A stretch of 64,000 nt of DNA from NCBI GenBank assembly GCA_030867875.1, contig JAOWCC010000056.1, positions 186,001 through 250,000 of the forward strand, given 5' to 3'. This document shows, one piece after another, positions 55,400-64,000 of this stretch; position 1 is the first letter of the stretch, and each line of letters opens with the position of its first letter. The stretch comes from Actinernus sp. WN-2022. Taxonomy: Eukaryota > Cnidaria > Anthozoa > Actiniaria > Actinernidae. The translations under genes were made by a program, and so were the position numbers. The notes beneath the pieces were generated by a model. It worked only from the letters and a program-made list of their open reading frames with translations. It was not told the origin of the DNA and did not search any database.

Positions 55400-55519
55400 C
55401 TCAATCCATGCATTGATTGCGTTACACTCCTGTGACTTTGATCTTGAGTCGTTGTTATGGTGACTGGCCGTTAGAAGTACCACAGGTGGGTCGTAGAAAC
55501 GATTAGTGAAGTTTACTAT
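55400..55519 (-). CDS. H-type-lectin-like module, first-half exon (A2)
   Basis: This 120 bp phase 0-0 exon has acceptor ctgacag and donor gtatag. It reads IVNFTNRFYDPPVVLLTASH and HNNDSRSKSQECNAINAWIE. It aligns with the exon at 42226: same length class, P-x-V-V-L-x-T-x-x-H, then E/P-x-C-N-x-x-x-x-W-I-E, and the same border. It follows the linker exon at 56748 in phase. Its second half is not found downstream, and the next recognised exon (Kazal, 48863) enters in phase 1. Confidence 0.8.
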
Positions 55520-55659
55520 CTGTCAGAGGGATAAAATGAATTCATAAGCAATAGTTGAATCTTCTTCAGCACAATAAATCAACTTATCCTATGCAGGCAA
55601 GGTTAAAGGACCAAACCCGAATAAATATAACTTAATTCCATGCTTATATATAATATATA

Positions 55660-56109
55660 TACAGTCAATTGCAGAAACGTTGTCCCACAATATATACATA
55701 TCATCTGTAAGTACAAATCATATTCAATGCCAATAAAATATACATTACATTACGGGATGTCTTCAAAAATATATGTTTCAATAGGCCTGACCCAAGAGGT
55801 ATCTGAAGAATGTATTTCAGACGTGATCGCACAATGGGAAATATAACTATAATATATATTTGTAGATTAAATATCTAATGTATGCCAATATATGCCAATT
55901 AATATATATATATATTTATATTTCGCAATGTGCAATTCCGCTAGATATGCATTATTCAGATGCCTCTTGGGTCAGGCCTATTGAATTTTTTTTTTTAAAC
56001 ATCCCATAATGTCATGTATATTTTATTGCCATTAAATATGATTTGTCCTTACAGATGGTATGTGTATATTGTAGTATATTGTAGGACAACGCGTTTCTGC
56101 AATTGACTG

Positions 56110-56111
<2 letters not shown>
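55660..56111. mobile_element. TIR element with TA-rich flanks, ~450 bp
   Basis: The ends acagtcaattgcagaaacg and cgtttctgcaattgactgt are inverted. Internal arms include caataggcctgacccaagag / ctcttgggtcaggcctattg and cattacgggatg / catcccataatg. The terminal acag...gaaacg resembles the ends of the 17949-19734 element. Target TA is likely. Confidence 0.85.
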
Positions 56112-56142
<31 letters not shown>

Positions 56143-56747
56143 CGCGCTTTCCAGTGTTTTATTTTAAGAGCAAATGACAGTATCTGACTTTTCTGGCCTT
56201 TCGAACCCGTTAAAAGCCTTTGTCTCAGATCTATCCCATAATTTCTTTATTTGAGAGCTGGAGGCTAGAGTTAGATTAGAAAAACGCCATTTTCTGGTAT
56301 TTCTACTCAAAATACGGCAAAACTGGCATGCTAGTCAGTGGACGAGACAGTACTGGAGGCGACCGTTGTTTTGACGTGTAGTACATGGAAATCCATTAAA
56401 AGCTCGATAAATGGCGCCACTTTGAAGAGTTTAGGTTACACAAGATGAAGCACGTTAGACAAGAAGGCTCCTTTCGTGTTAACATGCTTCATATATATGT
56501 CTAGCTGCAGATGCAGGTCCGTTTGGGTGACCAAAGTGTTGTGGGGCCAGTTCAATAAAACTTTTACACTTGTATCTTACAAGTCTGGCTATCGTTTAGA
56601 GGCAAAGATACAATGGCCAGCTTAGTAAAATACACGTGAACACAAGGCTGACTACAGAGTTTGCGACATGTATTATATCCATTTCATGTAACAGACTGAA
56701 AAACACAATTATAGCTATTGAATTAGACTAAACAGACATTGCTGTAC
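56112..56747. other. Intron, nothing recognised
   Basis: It starts with a (TA)n run (56116-56141). No exon or further repeat border. Confidence 0.4.
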
Positions 56748-56855
56748 CTCGCATAGAGCATAGTTGTTCTGTTGGGTAGGAACAGAGTTGGGGTCAAAGG
56801 TTATTTGCTTGGTTATATTCCATGGGTGGATCATCTCTTCGTATGCAAACCACGC
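56748..56855 (-). CDS. H-type-lectin-like linker exon (C2)
   Basis: This 108 bp phase 0-0 exon has acceptor tacccaag and donor gtacag. It reads AWFAYEEMIHPWNITKQITF and DPNSVPTQQNNYALCE. The W-F-A-Y-E-E-x-x-H start and final C-E match the linker exon at 44113 (SWMVFEDIH ... FCK) and the W-F-A-Y stretch of 47888-48264. It joins the body exon at 58122 and the first-half exon at 55519 in phase. Confidence 0.8.
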
Positions 56856-57204
56856 CTTGGGTAGAATGAATATAAAACGTGTTCATACATTCTGCAAGTA
56901 GTCATTGTAATTCTTAAGGTTACACATGTAACAGATGCATGTAGGCTTCTTTTTAACTCGTGGATGTTGCGTAGCAACCAACGAGTTATTGGTGTGGGCG
57001 GAATTCGCTGAATTCACTCACTCGCTCACTCACTCACTAAGCTGTACGCTCACTCACTCACTAAGCTGTAAACTAATCGATATCGATATTATCGATTTTC
57101 TCATTGGAATATTGGAACCCATGACTGTAGCCGAATTATTCCTAGATAATGGTTCACAATATAGTGAACTTTTGGGAAAATAAATTCTCTCACAGTTGAC
57201 CTAG
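56856..57204. other. Intron with ACTCGTGG palindrome and (CACT)n
   Basis: actcgtggatgttgcgtagc / aaccaacgagt (56957-56987) is an imperfect palindrome. (cact)n and cgatatcgatattatcgat follow. Non-coding. Confidence 0.55.
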
Positions 57205-57725
57205 GTGTATTTCATGGTTTTTCTATGAAATACAGAGCGTTCTATTTCATGGCTCGATCAAGGTCACTAAAAATGCTGTAAATTTCGCACCCTTTCTCTA
57301 TCAGCCAATAAGAATTCAAGATTTTGAATACATAATTAGTCTGCAGACGCGTCCGCCACTCAAAATGTTTCTTTGCCGTTGAGCCAATTCGCAGTCTATA
57401 GTCGGGTAACTTACTAATTTGTTACTTATAGGATAAATATGGTTATTTCATGGTTTTCTAGTATGGAATACTGGCGAAACTTTCACTCGAAATTCATAGT
57501 ATTTTGGTATACAACTTGCTTAAAGGATCGTTGTATACCAAATAATACATATAATAAAAATAATACAGATTATAAGTTTGTTTATTTAAATGACATAAGC
57601 CCCCTCGATGAGCTTTAGCTCTTGGTCAAATGTAAATAATATATATTGTTTACATTTAAAACAATAATAATAATAATAATTTCTCGTGAAATATTCGCCC
57701 GTATTCCATAGAAAACCATGAAATA
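57205..57725. repeat. Interspersed repeat, GGTTATTTCATGG family, copy 2 with insert
   Basis: Same family and orientation as 22556-22992. After gttgtataccaaataatac the copy is interrupted by about 130 bp (57550-57680, AT-rich, ending (aat)n), after which homology resumes at ttctcgtgaaatattcgcc. The insertion is absent from the 22.9 kb copy. Confidence 0.75.
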
Positions 57726-58121
57726 ACTAGTAAGTATTATTGTTGTTGTTGTTGTAACTGTTTGTAATTACTTTTTTGTTCCAGCGGACTGAAGACAAGT
57801 ACATAAAAGCCCTTTGGAGGAAGGAAGTGATAAAGTTCTTTACGAAAAAAATGCACTGGTGAGCTCCTGTAAATACTGATGACTTTTTTTGATTATTTTG
57901 AATTTAAAAAAATGTAATCTTCGATTCCAGTATATTCTAATTATTTTCACAAATTTGATTCTTTGGGTGCACTTAGCTGTCCAACAATACTGCTAGTTAA
58001 TATAGATAATTGATTACTCAAATGTAAACGTTTTTACCAATTAACGCTCATCTACAATATAAAAAGTCCTATTCTACTTATTACTTTGTAAATCTATCAA
58101 AAGCTATCACGGAAGCATTAC
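57726..58121. other. Intron, nothing recognised
   Basis: Short (ttg)n at about 57733-57750; no exon. Confidence 0.4.
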
Positions 58122-58289
58122 CACTCTAATTCCTTGGTGAACTCCGTCAAAGCTGACCATTTCTCGGATACAAATTCGAAAAACTGCAAAAGACAGGCCG
58201 TTCTCAATCCACACATTCATAGAGTTGTATTTATCACTGGAGTCTGGTGTTACCACGCTCGCAAAGACTTGTAGGGACTTTGAGTAGAC
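58122..58289 (-). CDS. H-type-lectin-like body exon (AB1)
   Basis: This 168 bp phase 0-0 exon has acceptor tatttcag and donor gtaatg. It reads VYSKSLQVFASVVTPDSSDK, YNSMNVWIENGLSFAVFRIC and IREMVSFDGVHQGIRV. N-V-W-I-E, F-x-V/x-C-I-R-E and F-D-G-V-H-Q-G-I-R-V match the body exon at 44914 (L-W-I-E, F-K-A-C-L-R-E, F-D-G-L-H-Q-D-I-H-V). It follows the exon at 63909 and precedes 56855, both in phase. Confidence 0.82.
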
Positions 58290-58621
58290 CTGAAATATAA
58301 ATATAGAATAGTACAATCAATTAATAGGCCCTATTGAATAATATGTGGCTGCTCTATTTGATTTGCATAATGACAGCAACTAGCATATTGCTGGGTTGCA
58401 GGTTACGTGATCGCTGCCATATGATGGTGGATGTGAGCAGAAAGATTCGTCGCTTAAGCTTTACATACATGCATATTATAGTTTATTTGGTTAAGCAGCC
58501 GATGATGATATAGACCTGCAAAATATCACAACATCTAAAATATAAGAATAGCTATTTAATAACAGTTAAATAACCTTTATAGGTGTCACAAATATTTCCA
58601 TGAAGGGACAAACATAAAGTA
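58290..58621. other. Intron, nothing recognised
   Basis: No exon or repeat border. Confidence 0.4.
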
Positions 58622-58764
58622 TAGACTTATCCCACGCGATGGCCATTTAGGAATAAACCTATTGTTAATACTTACCCAGACTCGGTCTAAAACGTGTTCA
58701 ACCGAGGCTGGGTAAGCATGAACAATAGGTTTATTCCAAGATGGCCGCCACATGGGATAGGTCT
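58622..58764. mobile_element. MITE family C, copy 2
   Basis: Outer arms tagacttatcccacgcgatgg / gccacatgggataggtct and inner aacctattgttaatacttac / gtaagcatgaacaataggtt. Same layout as 16021-16155, including ccaagatggc near the right end and the cgtgttcaaccgaggctggg loop. Confidence 0.82.
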
Positions 58765-58954
58765 TCTTTTGTTGGTTCCACCAACATTGCCATCACGGCT
58801 AATTGTCATTCGAATCTCTGATAGGTGAAATAAATATACCAGTTCGCGGTTAATTCCGACAGTTGAAAGGGGTGCAAACATGATGCGAAATACAGTGTTT
58901 GTATGGGAATCCGATGCGAAATAAAATCCGTAAAATCGAATTTCTGAAATATTC

Positions 58955-59539
58955 TTAAAGTGCCAATGACATGAAAAAATCAATCCCATTTTTATTTTAT
59001 TTCATTAAATTATAGGCTTCCCTTAGCCATTTTGTGCAATGATAAATCAATTTGGAGAGCGCGAACATAATTTTATTTCGTATCGAAGTCAGGCATAATT
59101 GACAAAATTAGGCGACAATTTGTATGCCGTTAAATATATGATAATCACATGCGTGACGTCACTAGGTCCTACATTAATATTCACAAAAGTAAAAATTTGG
59201 CTGACTGCAAGGATTCTATTAGAACAATTATGGCCATCGTCAAGGTTTCTCAAAGTATTACATATTTAAATTGAAAACTGGCCAAAAATGCACTTCTTTT
59301 GTAGTATTTATGGAGACGAATATAAATGCGCAGACCTAGTGACGTTACGCATGTGATTACCATATTTTTAACAGCAGAAAAATTGTCGCCTGAAATTCCG
59401 CCTCACTTCGATACGAAAACAAATTATGTTCGCGCTCTCCAAATTGATTTTTAATTGCACAAAATGAATAAGAGAAGCCTAGAATTTAATAAAATAAAAT
59501 AAAAACGGGATCAACTTTTTCATTTCATTGGCACTTTAA
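58955..59539. mobile_element. MITE with ~230 bp arms and TTAA ends
   Basis: The left end ttaaagtgccaatgacatg and right end catttcattggcactttaa are inverted. Homology continues through gagagcgcgaacataa / ttatgttcgcgctctc and gacgtcactaggtc / gacctagtgacgtt. It sits within the left arm of the composite element. No ORF. Confidence 0.87.
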
Positions 59540-59582
59540 GGTAAAAGGTAACTGATCGAAATTTGAGGGTGTGACTGTGCAA

Positions 59583-59701
59583 GGAAGCGTGCAATCGTGT
59601 TTGCAGGTTTCCATACATTTGACTGTGAAAACGAGTCCAAGTCCGCGGGAAAATTTACCGGCAGACAACGTATGAAAAACTGAAACACGATTGCACGCTT
59701 A
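59583..59701. repeat. Foldback, AAGCGTGCAATCGTG arms
   Basis: The arms aagcgtgcaatcgtgtttgc and gaaacacgattgcacgctt are inverted around a ~75 bp centre. It may mark another MITE inside the composite block. Confidence 0.7.
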
Positions 59702-61000
59702 CCAGCACAATAACTTTATTATAATACTCTCACATATAAGTAGATACATCTATAATATCAGTAAGAACGATAGGAGTATTAGGGTAATTGAAATAACTAT
59801 TAATAGTTAATCTACATGTAGGTCAGGTACCATTAAATAGGATAATTATAATGGAGAAAAGCGGATAGATAGCTAGTAGCCAAGAAAAAATACAGGGAAA
59901 ACAAAAGACAACGAAATACATAATTATATACAATACGTACACTGTTCAGTTTCCTGTTTTAGTAATTGTCCATGAAATTAATTTTCAACTTGTTTTTGCT
60001 AAGGGTTTTGAGGTCTTTAGGTATATTATTCCAGGTCACAGCACTTTGATATCTTAAATTAAATCTACCATAGTTGGTTCGAGCTTGAGGTAGATATAAT
60101 ATGATAACTTTGAAGCCAATCTTGTATTATATATATGAACATAAGGTATTGAGTAAAATAGTTATCAAGGCAGATGGCAGTTTAAGATGATAATAAGCAA
60201 ACATTCTAAAAGTCAACTATGTCCATCAATTTTAGTAATTTAAGCTTTTTGAACAACGGGCCTGAGTGATCATTGATCTCTGATAATGTAATTATTCGTG
60301 TTGCTTTTTTTGCAAGGTGACAATATTTTGGAGATTAGAAAGGTAGGTGTTACTCCATGCTAAAACTCCATATGTTAGAAAAGGGTAGTAAGAGAGACTG
60401 TAATACGTATACAACTGAATGAGAATATTCGAGTGAATAAAGTATCTGAGTTTTTAACTTTTTGAATATGACTTTTCCAGTTTAGATCGCATGGAATCAA
60501 TCAGACTCCCAGACCTGAAGTTAGCATGTTTTTATTGTTTTAAAAGTTTATTATTAATGTATATTTTAACTGAGTAATAATATTTCTTTTGTGTAGGATG
60601 AAAGATGACAAAATTATATGTATCTACATTCAGAGTTAGTTTGTTGACAAGAAGCCATTCATTTACCTTTGATAATTCATAATTAATAGTAGATCTGCAA
60701 TAAAAATATTAGTATCATCAGCGAACAGATGAAATTTCAAAATCTCACAGGAATTGCAAATGTCATTAATATAAAGGAGGAAAAGTAGTGGACTCAGGAC
60801 GGATCCGTGCGGCACACCACAAGAAATATGTTCATATTCAGAATTATTATTAGCAATTGAAACAATTTTTTATCTATTTGATAAATAAGACTATATAAAC
60901 CAGTTTTGTGTGATACCTCTTATTAATACCATAATGTTCAAGTTTTCGAATCAATATTTCATGGTTTACACTTCTCTTCCTTTGATGCTCATGCACATGC
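59702..61000 (-). pseudogene. Decayed LINE reverse transcriptase, 3' part
   Basis: Minus-strand fragments read, in several frames with stops: the glycine-proline RT box as VPHGSVLSPLLFLLYINDI, then FADDTNIF-like LICSLMILIF with the frame lost, then MNGFLSTN-LTLNVDTY and, near 60000, PKDLKTLSKNKLKI. This is the CR1/L2-type order. It is heavily mutated and inactive. Confidence 0.65.
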
Positions 61001-61029
61001 ACAGATCCAATGTTCTTCAAATTTAAGTT

Positions 61030-61330
61030 GCTTAAACTATCAGATCTAATATATCTTCATACTGCCCTTTTCATGTATGACTTTTCACTTAATAAACTCC
61101 CAAGAGTCATTGATAACTTCTTTCAGTCTATCTCAAGTAAACATAGTTATAACAACCAGATTAGCTTGTAGATCTTCTTTTCACCTAACAAATTATGGCA
61201 ACTTTAATATCCGCGGTTATATAGGTCCAAAAACATGGAATGGTATCGAAGAGGAACTAAAACCCTTGCCCAGATATAGTTTCAAAAACAAACTTAAAAG
61301 TAATCTAATCAATTTATATTTTCCATACTA
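61030..61330 (+). pseudogene. LINE C-terminal fragment, opposite orientation
   Basis: The plus-strand frame reads CRSSFHLTNYGNFNIRGYIG, PKTWNGIEEELKPLPRYSFK and NKLKSNLINLYFPY. The G-P-x-x-W-N-x-I ... S-F-K-x-K-L-K pattern is the LINE ORF2 C-terminus. Its orientation is opposite to the flanking fragments, so it is an independent insertion or an inversion. Confidence 0.65.
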
Positions 61331-61564
61331 ATTACATTCGAACTGAGCTGGTTTCAATTTTACATTTGGCTATGTTCTATGCTTGTTTGAAATGCTGAAA
61401 ATTTGACCTTACCTGACCCATGACCGCGTAAGAAAAAGACTGGGTCGATTATTGATCTTACGTCATATAATTCATTCCACTTTGCAATAATTTGAATAAA
61501 TATTAAGCATTTTCTCTAAAATAACTGTTTTCTTTACTAACAACTCACAGCCTGTGTATATTCT

Positions 61565-61800
61565 CTATATATCGATGTTGTTGTGATAGAAAGGCGGCAT
61601 GGAGAATAATGCATTATTGAGGTTATTTGACAAAAAGTGAGAATAATGTATCCTACTACCGATTAAGCTTATATCTGTAAGCTTTAAATTTTTGATGGTA
61701 ATAATAATTTTGAGTCTTTTGATATTTCTTAAATAAACTATTTTTAGCATTAATAGATACTTTAATTGCTAGAGAGATCCAAGGCTTTGCTAAGAACCTA
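61565..61800 (-). pseudogene. LINE endonuclease-RT linker fragment
   Basis: The minus strand reads LAKPWISLAIKVSINAKNSL and FKKYQKTQNYYYHQKFKAYR, the K-P-W-I-S...K-x-x-L-x-x-K-Y linker also seen at 27621-27947. It probably belongs to the same copy as 59702-61000, from which the RT fingers are missing. Confidence 0.65.
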
Positions 61801-62005
61801 GTCTCTCGTTTAGAGAGCTACATCCCTCAAATTTCGATCAGTTAATCTTTTACCTGGTCTCTTAAGATTGTATCTGAAGAATATTTTAGAAATTCGATTT
61901 TACGGATTTTACTTGGCATCGGATTCCCATACAAACACTGTATTTCGCGCCATGTCTGCACCCCTTTCAAAATGTCGGAATTAACCGCGAACTGGTCTAT
62001 ACCAC

Positions 62006-62826
62006 TGTGTTCTAAAGCATGCCATAGTATTTAACATATAGAGTAGTTTGAATGTTTAGTCTTGAAAATACTGCAAAAATATAGACAGTTGAATGCGAGA
62101 ATAATCATTAAAATTGACAAGGCTATAGTCAGACATAAGTCCTATATGTTTTTTTTTCATATAAAAGACTGCAAATTAAGATGTCATTAATAACTAATAT
62201 TGTACCATTTTACGCACTCGAAAGCAATTTATAGTATAACAATTTAAATAACCGAGCCTGATTCGCAATTATTGAAACGTTCTATGAATCAAGCTTTTGA
62301 GATTGATGGCGTTTATAGTTTTAAATCAGAGTTCAACGTTCACTTTAGGATCGCAAACCATAATGCTTTCCCTTTCATGCAATTATTCACTTTACTGCCA
62401 AGCATTTCTAACCCCACCCCTCGCTCCCATATATGTGATCAGTTCTTTTAATTAATAACAACAGACTAGTAAAGAAAATCTCATTGAATCGGCCATTGAT
62501 AAAATGAAAGCATTCAACAAATATAAAACTGGAAAAGGTAAAGAATAATCTTGCAAGCTGTAAGCCATTAATAAATTTGAATTAGGAAGATGACTAAAAT
62601 TGAACCATTCAAAAAAGAAGTATAAATTACCGATAATTTGGCCTCTATTTTGGCCTCTCAAAGTTGAAATATTTCCACACAACGTACGTGCATTGCTTAC
62701 AGTATTAAATATTTAAATTTACAATAAACTCAAGCAAATAAATTTTAAACTTGGTAATTGAGTGAACATGTGAAAGATATATATAAATTATATACGTTTT
62801 CGATCCACTCAATAAAAAAAGACAAC
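62006..62826. other. Intron, nothing recognised
   Basis: AT-rich, no exon or repeat border. Confidence 0.4.
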
Positions 62827-63861
62827 CTCGTACCCATACCTCCATTTGTTTCTTACTGCGCATGTTCGACGAAAATATAGGGCTCTTTGGGTTTAGCGTG
62901 TTTTTGCAATTGCTCGTCCATAACAAGGATTGCGTGGCGACTTCGCAGTAGAGCATAGTGGAAAGGAAAAGCATAACACAAGCAATTGATCTACATTTTT
63001 GCAACAATCAGATGATTTTGGCATGTATACTGGACTGCTGGTCCGGCAATGTGAGAATATTTATTATGTTCGCTTGTATTTGCAAAATTGTGAAGTCGTT
63101 CCATGCATTCTTTTAAAATCTGAGGACATTTTGGAGTCATTTATGGTAGAAACCGCTTATGTACCACGGGCGCAATGTCCGTGATTGTTGGCGATGTAAT
63201 ACATAACTGTACATTCTCATATTAACAACTTAACGGTGGTGGCATTTTCCGATCTCGTAAACTTGTGCACAGGCGCTGATCGCTTAAATATAAGCGTTTG
63301 TATGGGAATGCAATGAACTCAAGCCTTCAAGGAGCTCAAAATACGAACGATTTATGATAAAAATGCCTTGAATCAGTTGCTTCTTCGGTGTATGCCGTTG
63401 CCATTTGTGTGGTCATCGGGCTCAGGTAAGGCGATTTCAGCGAGTTGTCGATCCCTGTGAATCCTCTTGTGTATGAATCTGATGTCTGATGAATCCACCG
63501 AGGCCGAACGATAATCAAACACAAGCCTGATGCATGAAAATAAAGCCGTAAAATCCATACTAAAAACGGCAGAAGATGAAAGAAACTGTCCAAGGCTTGC
63601 TCTGACACTAGCAATCAAAATATTTATATCAATCTACCGGCGAACTTCCAAATTCAAACTACCCTTCCTGCTAAAACCCGTAGTCGGATTCGATTCTCTG
63701 GCAAGATCTCACTCGAAGGGTAACGTATTGATTAGCAGCATAAGCAGGCGCATAGTCACCGGAAGTCCGTGATTCGCGGACTTACGGAATCGGATTATTC
63801 CAGAGCCCTTATATTTTCGTCGAGCATGCGCAGTAAGAAACAAATGGGGTCTGGGTACGAG
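62827..63861. mobile_element. TIR element, ~1.04 kb, 60 bp inverted ends
   Basis: The left end ctcgtacccatacctccatt ... gaaaatatagggctct (62827-62887) and right end agagcccttatattttcgtc ... tctgggtacgag (63802-63861) are inverted with about 90% agreement by eye. The interior has only short ORFs. The right end lies 47 bp from the donor of the exon at 63909, so it is a close intronic insertion. Confidence 0.85.
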
Positions 63862-63908
63862 ATTGCAAAATAGCTAGAGTGAAAACCCGTTGGCGCACGT
63901 TCACATAC

Positions 63909-64000
63909 CCCTGTAGGTTGAACCCTTTTGCACTGTGTGCCGACAGTCCAGTCATCAAAGTCAACGTAACCTTGCTCCAAACCGTTGTAGTTTCCTTGGA
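63909..64000 (-). CDS. H-type-lectin-like linker exon (C1), partial
   Basis: The exon continues beyond the window. It reads QGNYNGLEQGYVDFDDWTVG and TQCKRVQPTG, then a gtatgt donor in phase 0. The spacing from its cysteine to the next exon (VYSKSLQVFASVV) matches that in the C2-A2 pair, so it is the linker/A-start before the 58122 exon. The gene therefore has more 5' exons outside the window, and no signal peptide is visible here. Confidence 0.72.

Larger units (their letters stand above)
58835..62005. mobile_element. Composite TIR element with LINE and MITE insertions
   Basis: The left arm (taccagttcgcggttaattc ... gaatttctgaaatattctt, 58835-58954) and right arm (~61890-62005, ...gaattaaccgcgaactggt) are inverted. 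A second pair (ggtaactgatcgaaatttga at 59548-59567; tcaaatttcgatcagtta at ~61828-61845) continues the homology. Between the arms lie a complete MITE, a foldback and LINE fragments in both orientations. The original element was probably a few hundred bp and has been filled by later insertions. Confidence 0.72.

Noticed and set aside
62705..63007. Minus-strand ORF with a signal-peptide-like start as the first exon of the lectin gene
   Set aside because: Most of it lies in the left terminal inverted repeat of the 62827-63861 element, it shows no cleavage-site context or matching donor, and a lectin exon lies upstream of it at 63909.

Overview
This 64 kb window is animal nuclear DNA. It is AT-rich, has no operon-like organisation, and carries short exons with GT/AG borders separated by long introns full of transposon debris. 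The domain set (H-type-lectin-like modules, a Kazal-type module, a C-type lectin, EGF-like and TLDc-like domains), together with CR1/L2-like LINEs, a Penelope-like remnant, a short-LTR Ty3-type element, a tRNA-derived SINE and many foldback MITEs, suggests an anthozoan cnidarian, most likely a stony coral. That identification is inference; the sequence does not name the species.

The host coding content I can support is one train of exons on the minus strand. It enters at 64,000 and ends at a stop codon at 7,263. In transcript order it holds: an H-lectin linker exon (63.9 kb), a lectin-body exon (58.2 kb), a linker exon (56.8 kb), a lectin first-half exon (55.4 kb), a Kazal-type exon (48.7 kb), a complete lectin module in one exon (48.1 kb), a body exon (45.0 kb), a linker exon (44.2 kb), a first-half exon (42.3 kb), a C-type lectin exon (21.1 kb), three EGF-like exons (16.5, 15.9, 12.6 kb) and two exons of a TLDc-like domain (10.2 and 7.4 kb). 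Most lectin exons have phase 0 borders and the Kazal/CTLD/EGF/TLDc exons have phase 1 borders. Three joins do not fit in phase (55.4 to 48.9 kb, 47.9 to 45.1 kb, 42.2 to 21.3 kb), so exons are missing, decayed or belong to separate genes. The likely product is a large secreted or extracellular sugar-binding, matrix-like protein.

The rest is mainly mobile DNA. From left to right: small tandem duplications and MITEs (0.9-3.9 kb); a 1.6 kb inverted repeat carrying a helicase N-terminal fragment (4.07-5.71 kb); two copies of one TIR element (6.3 and 11.4 kb); a LINE remnant ending in a palindrome (8.1-9.3 kb); a three-level transposon nest (13.6-15.7 kb) whose empty sites are both present elsewhere in the window; a 1.8 kb TIR element (17.9-19.7 kb); a SINE (23.4 kb); a LINE interrupted by a second LINE and by a DNA element (25.2-29.7 kb); a Penelope-like remnant (31.5 kb); a defective Ty3-type LTR element (32.4-37.0 kb); minisatellites (45.6, 51, 55.1 kb); a 450 bp hexanucleotide polypyrimidine tract (54 kb); and a composite TIR/LINE/MITE block (58.8-62.0 kb).
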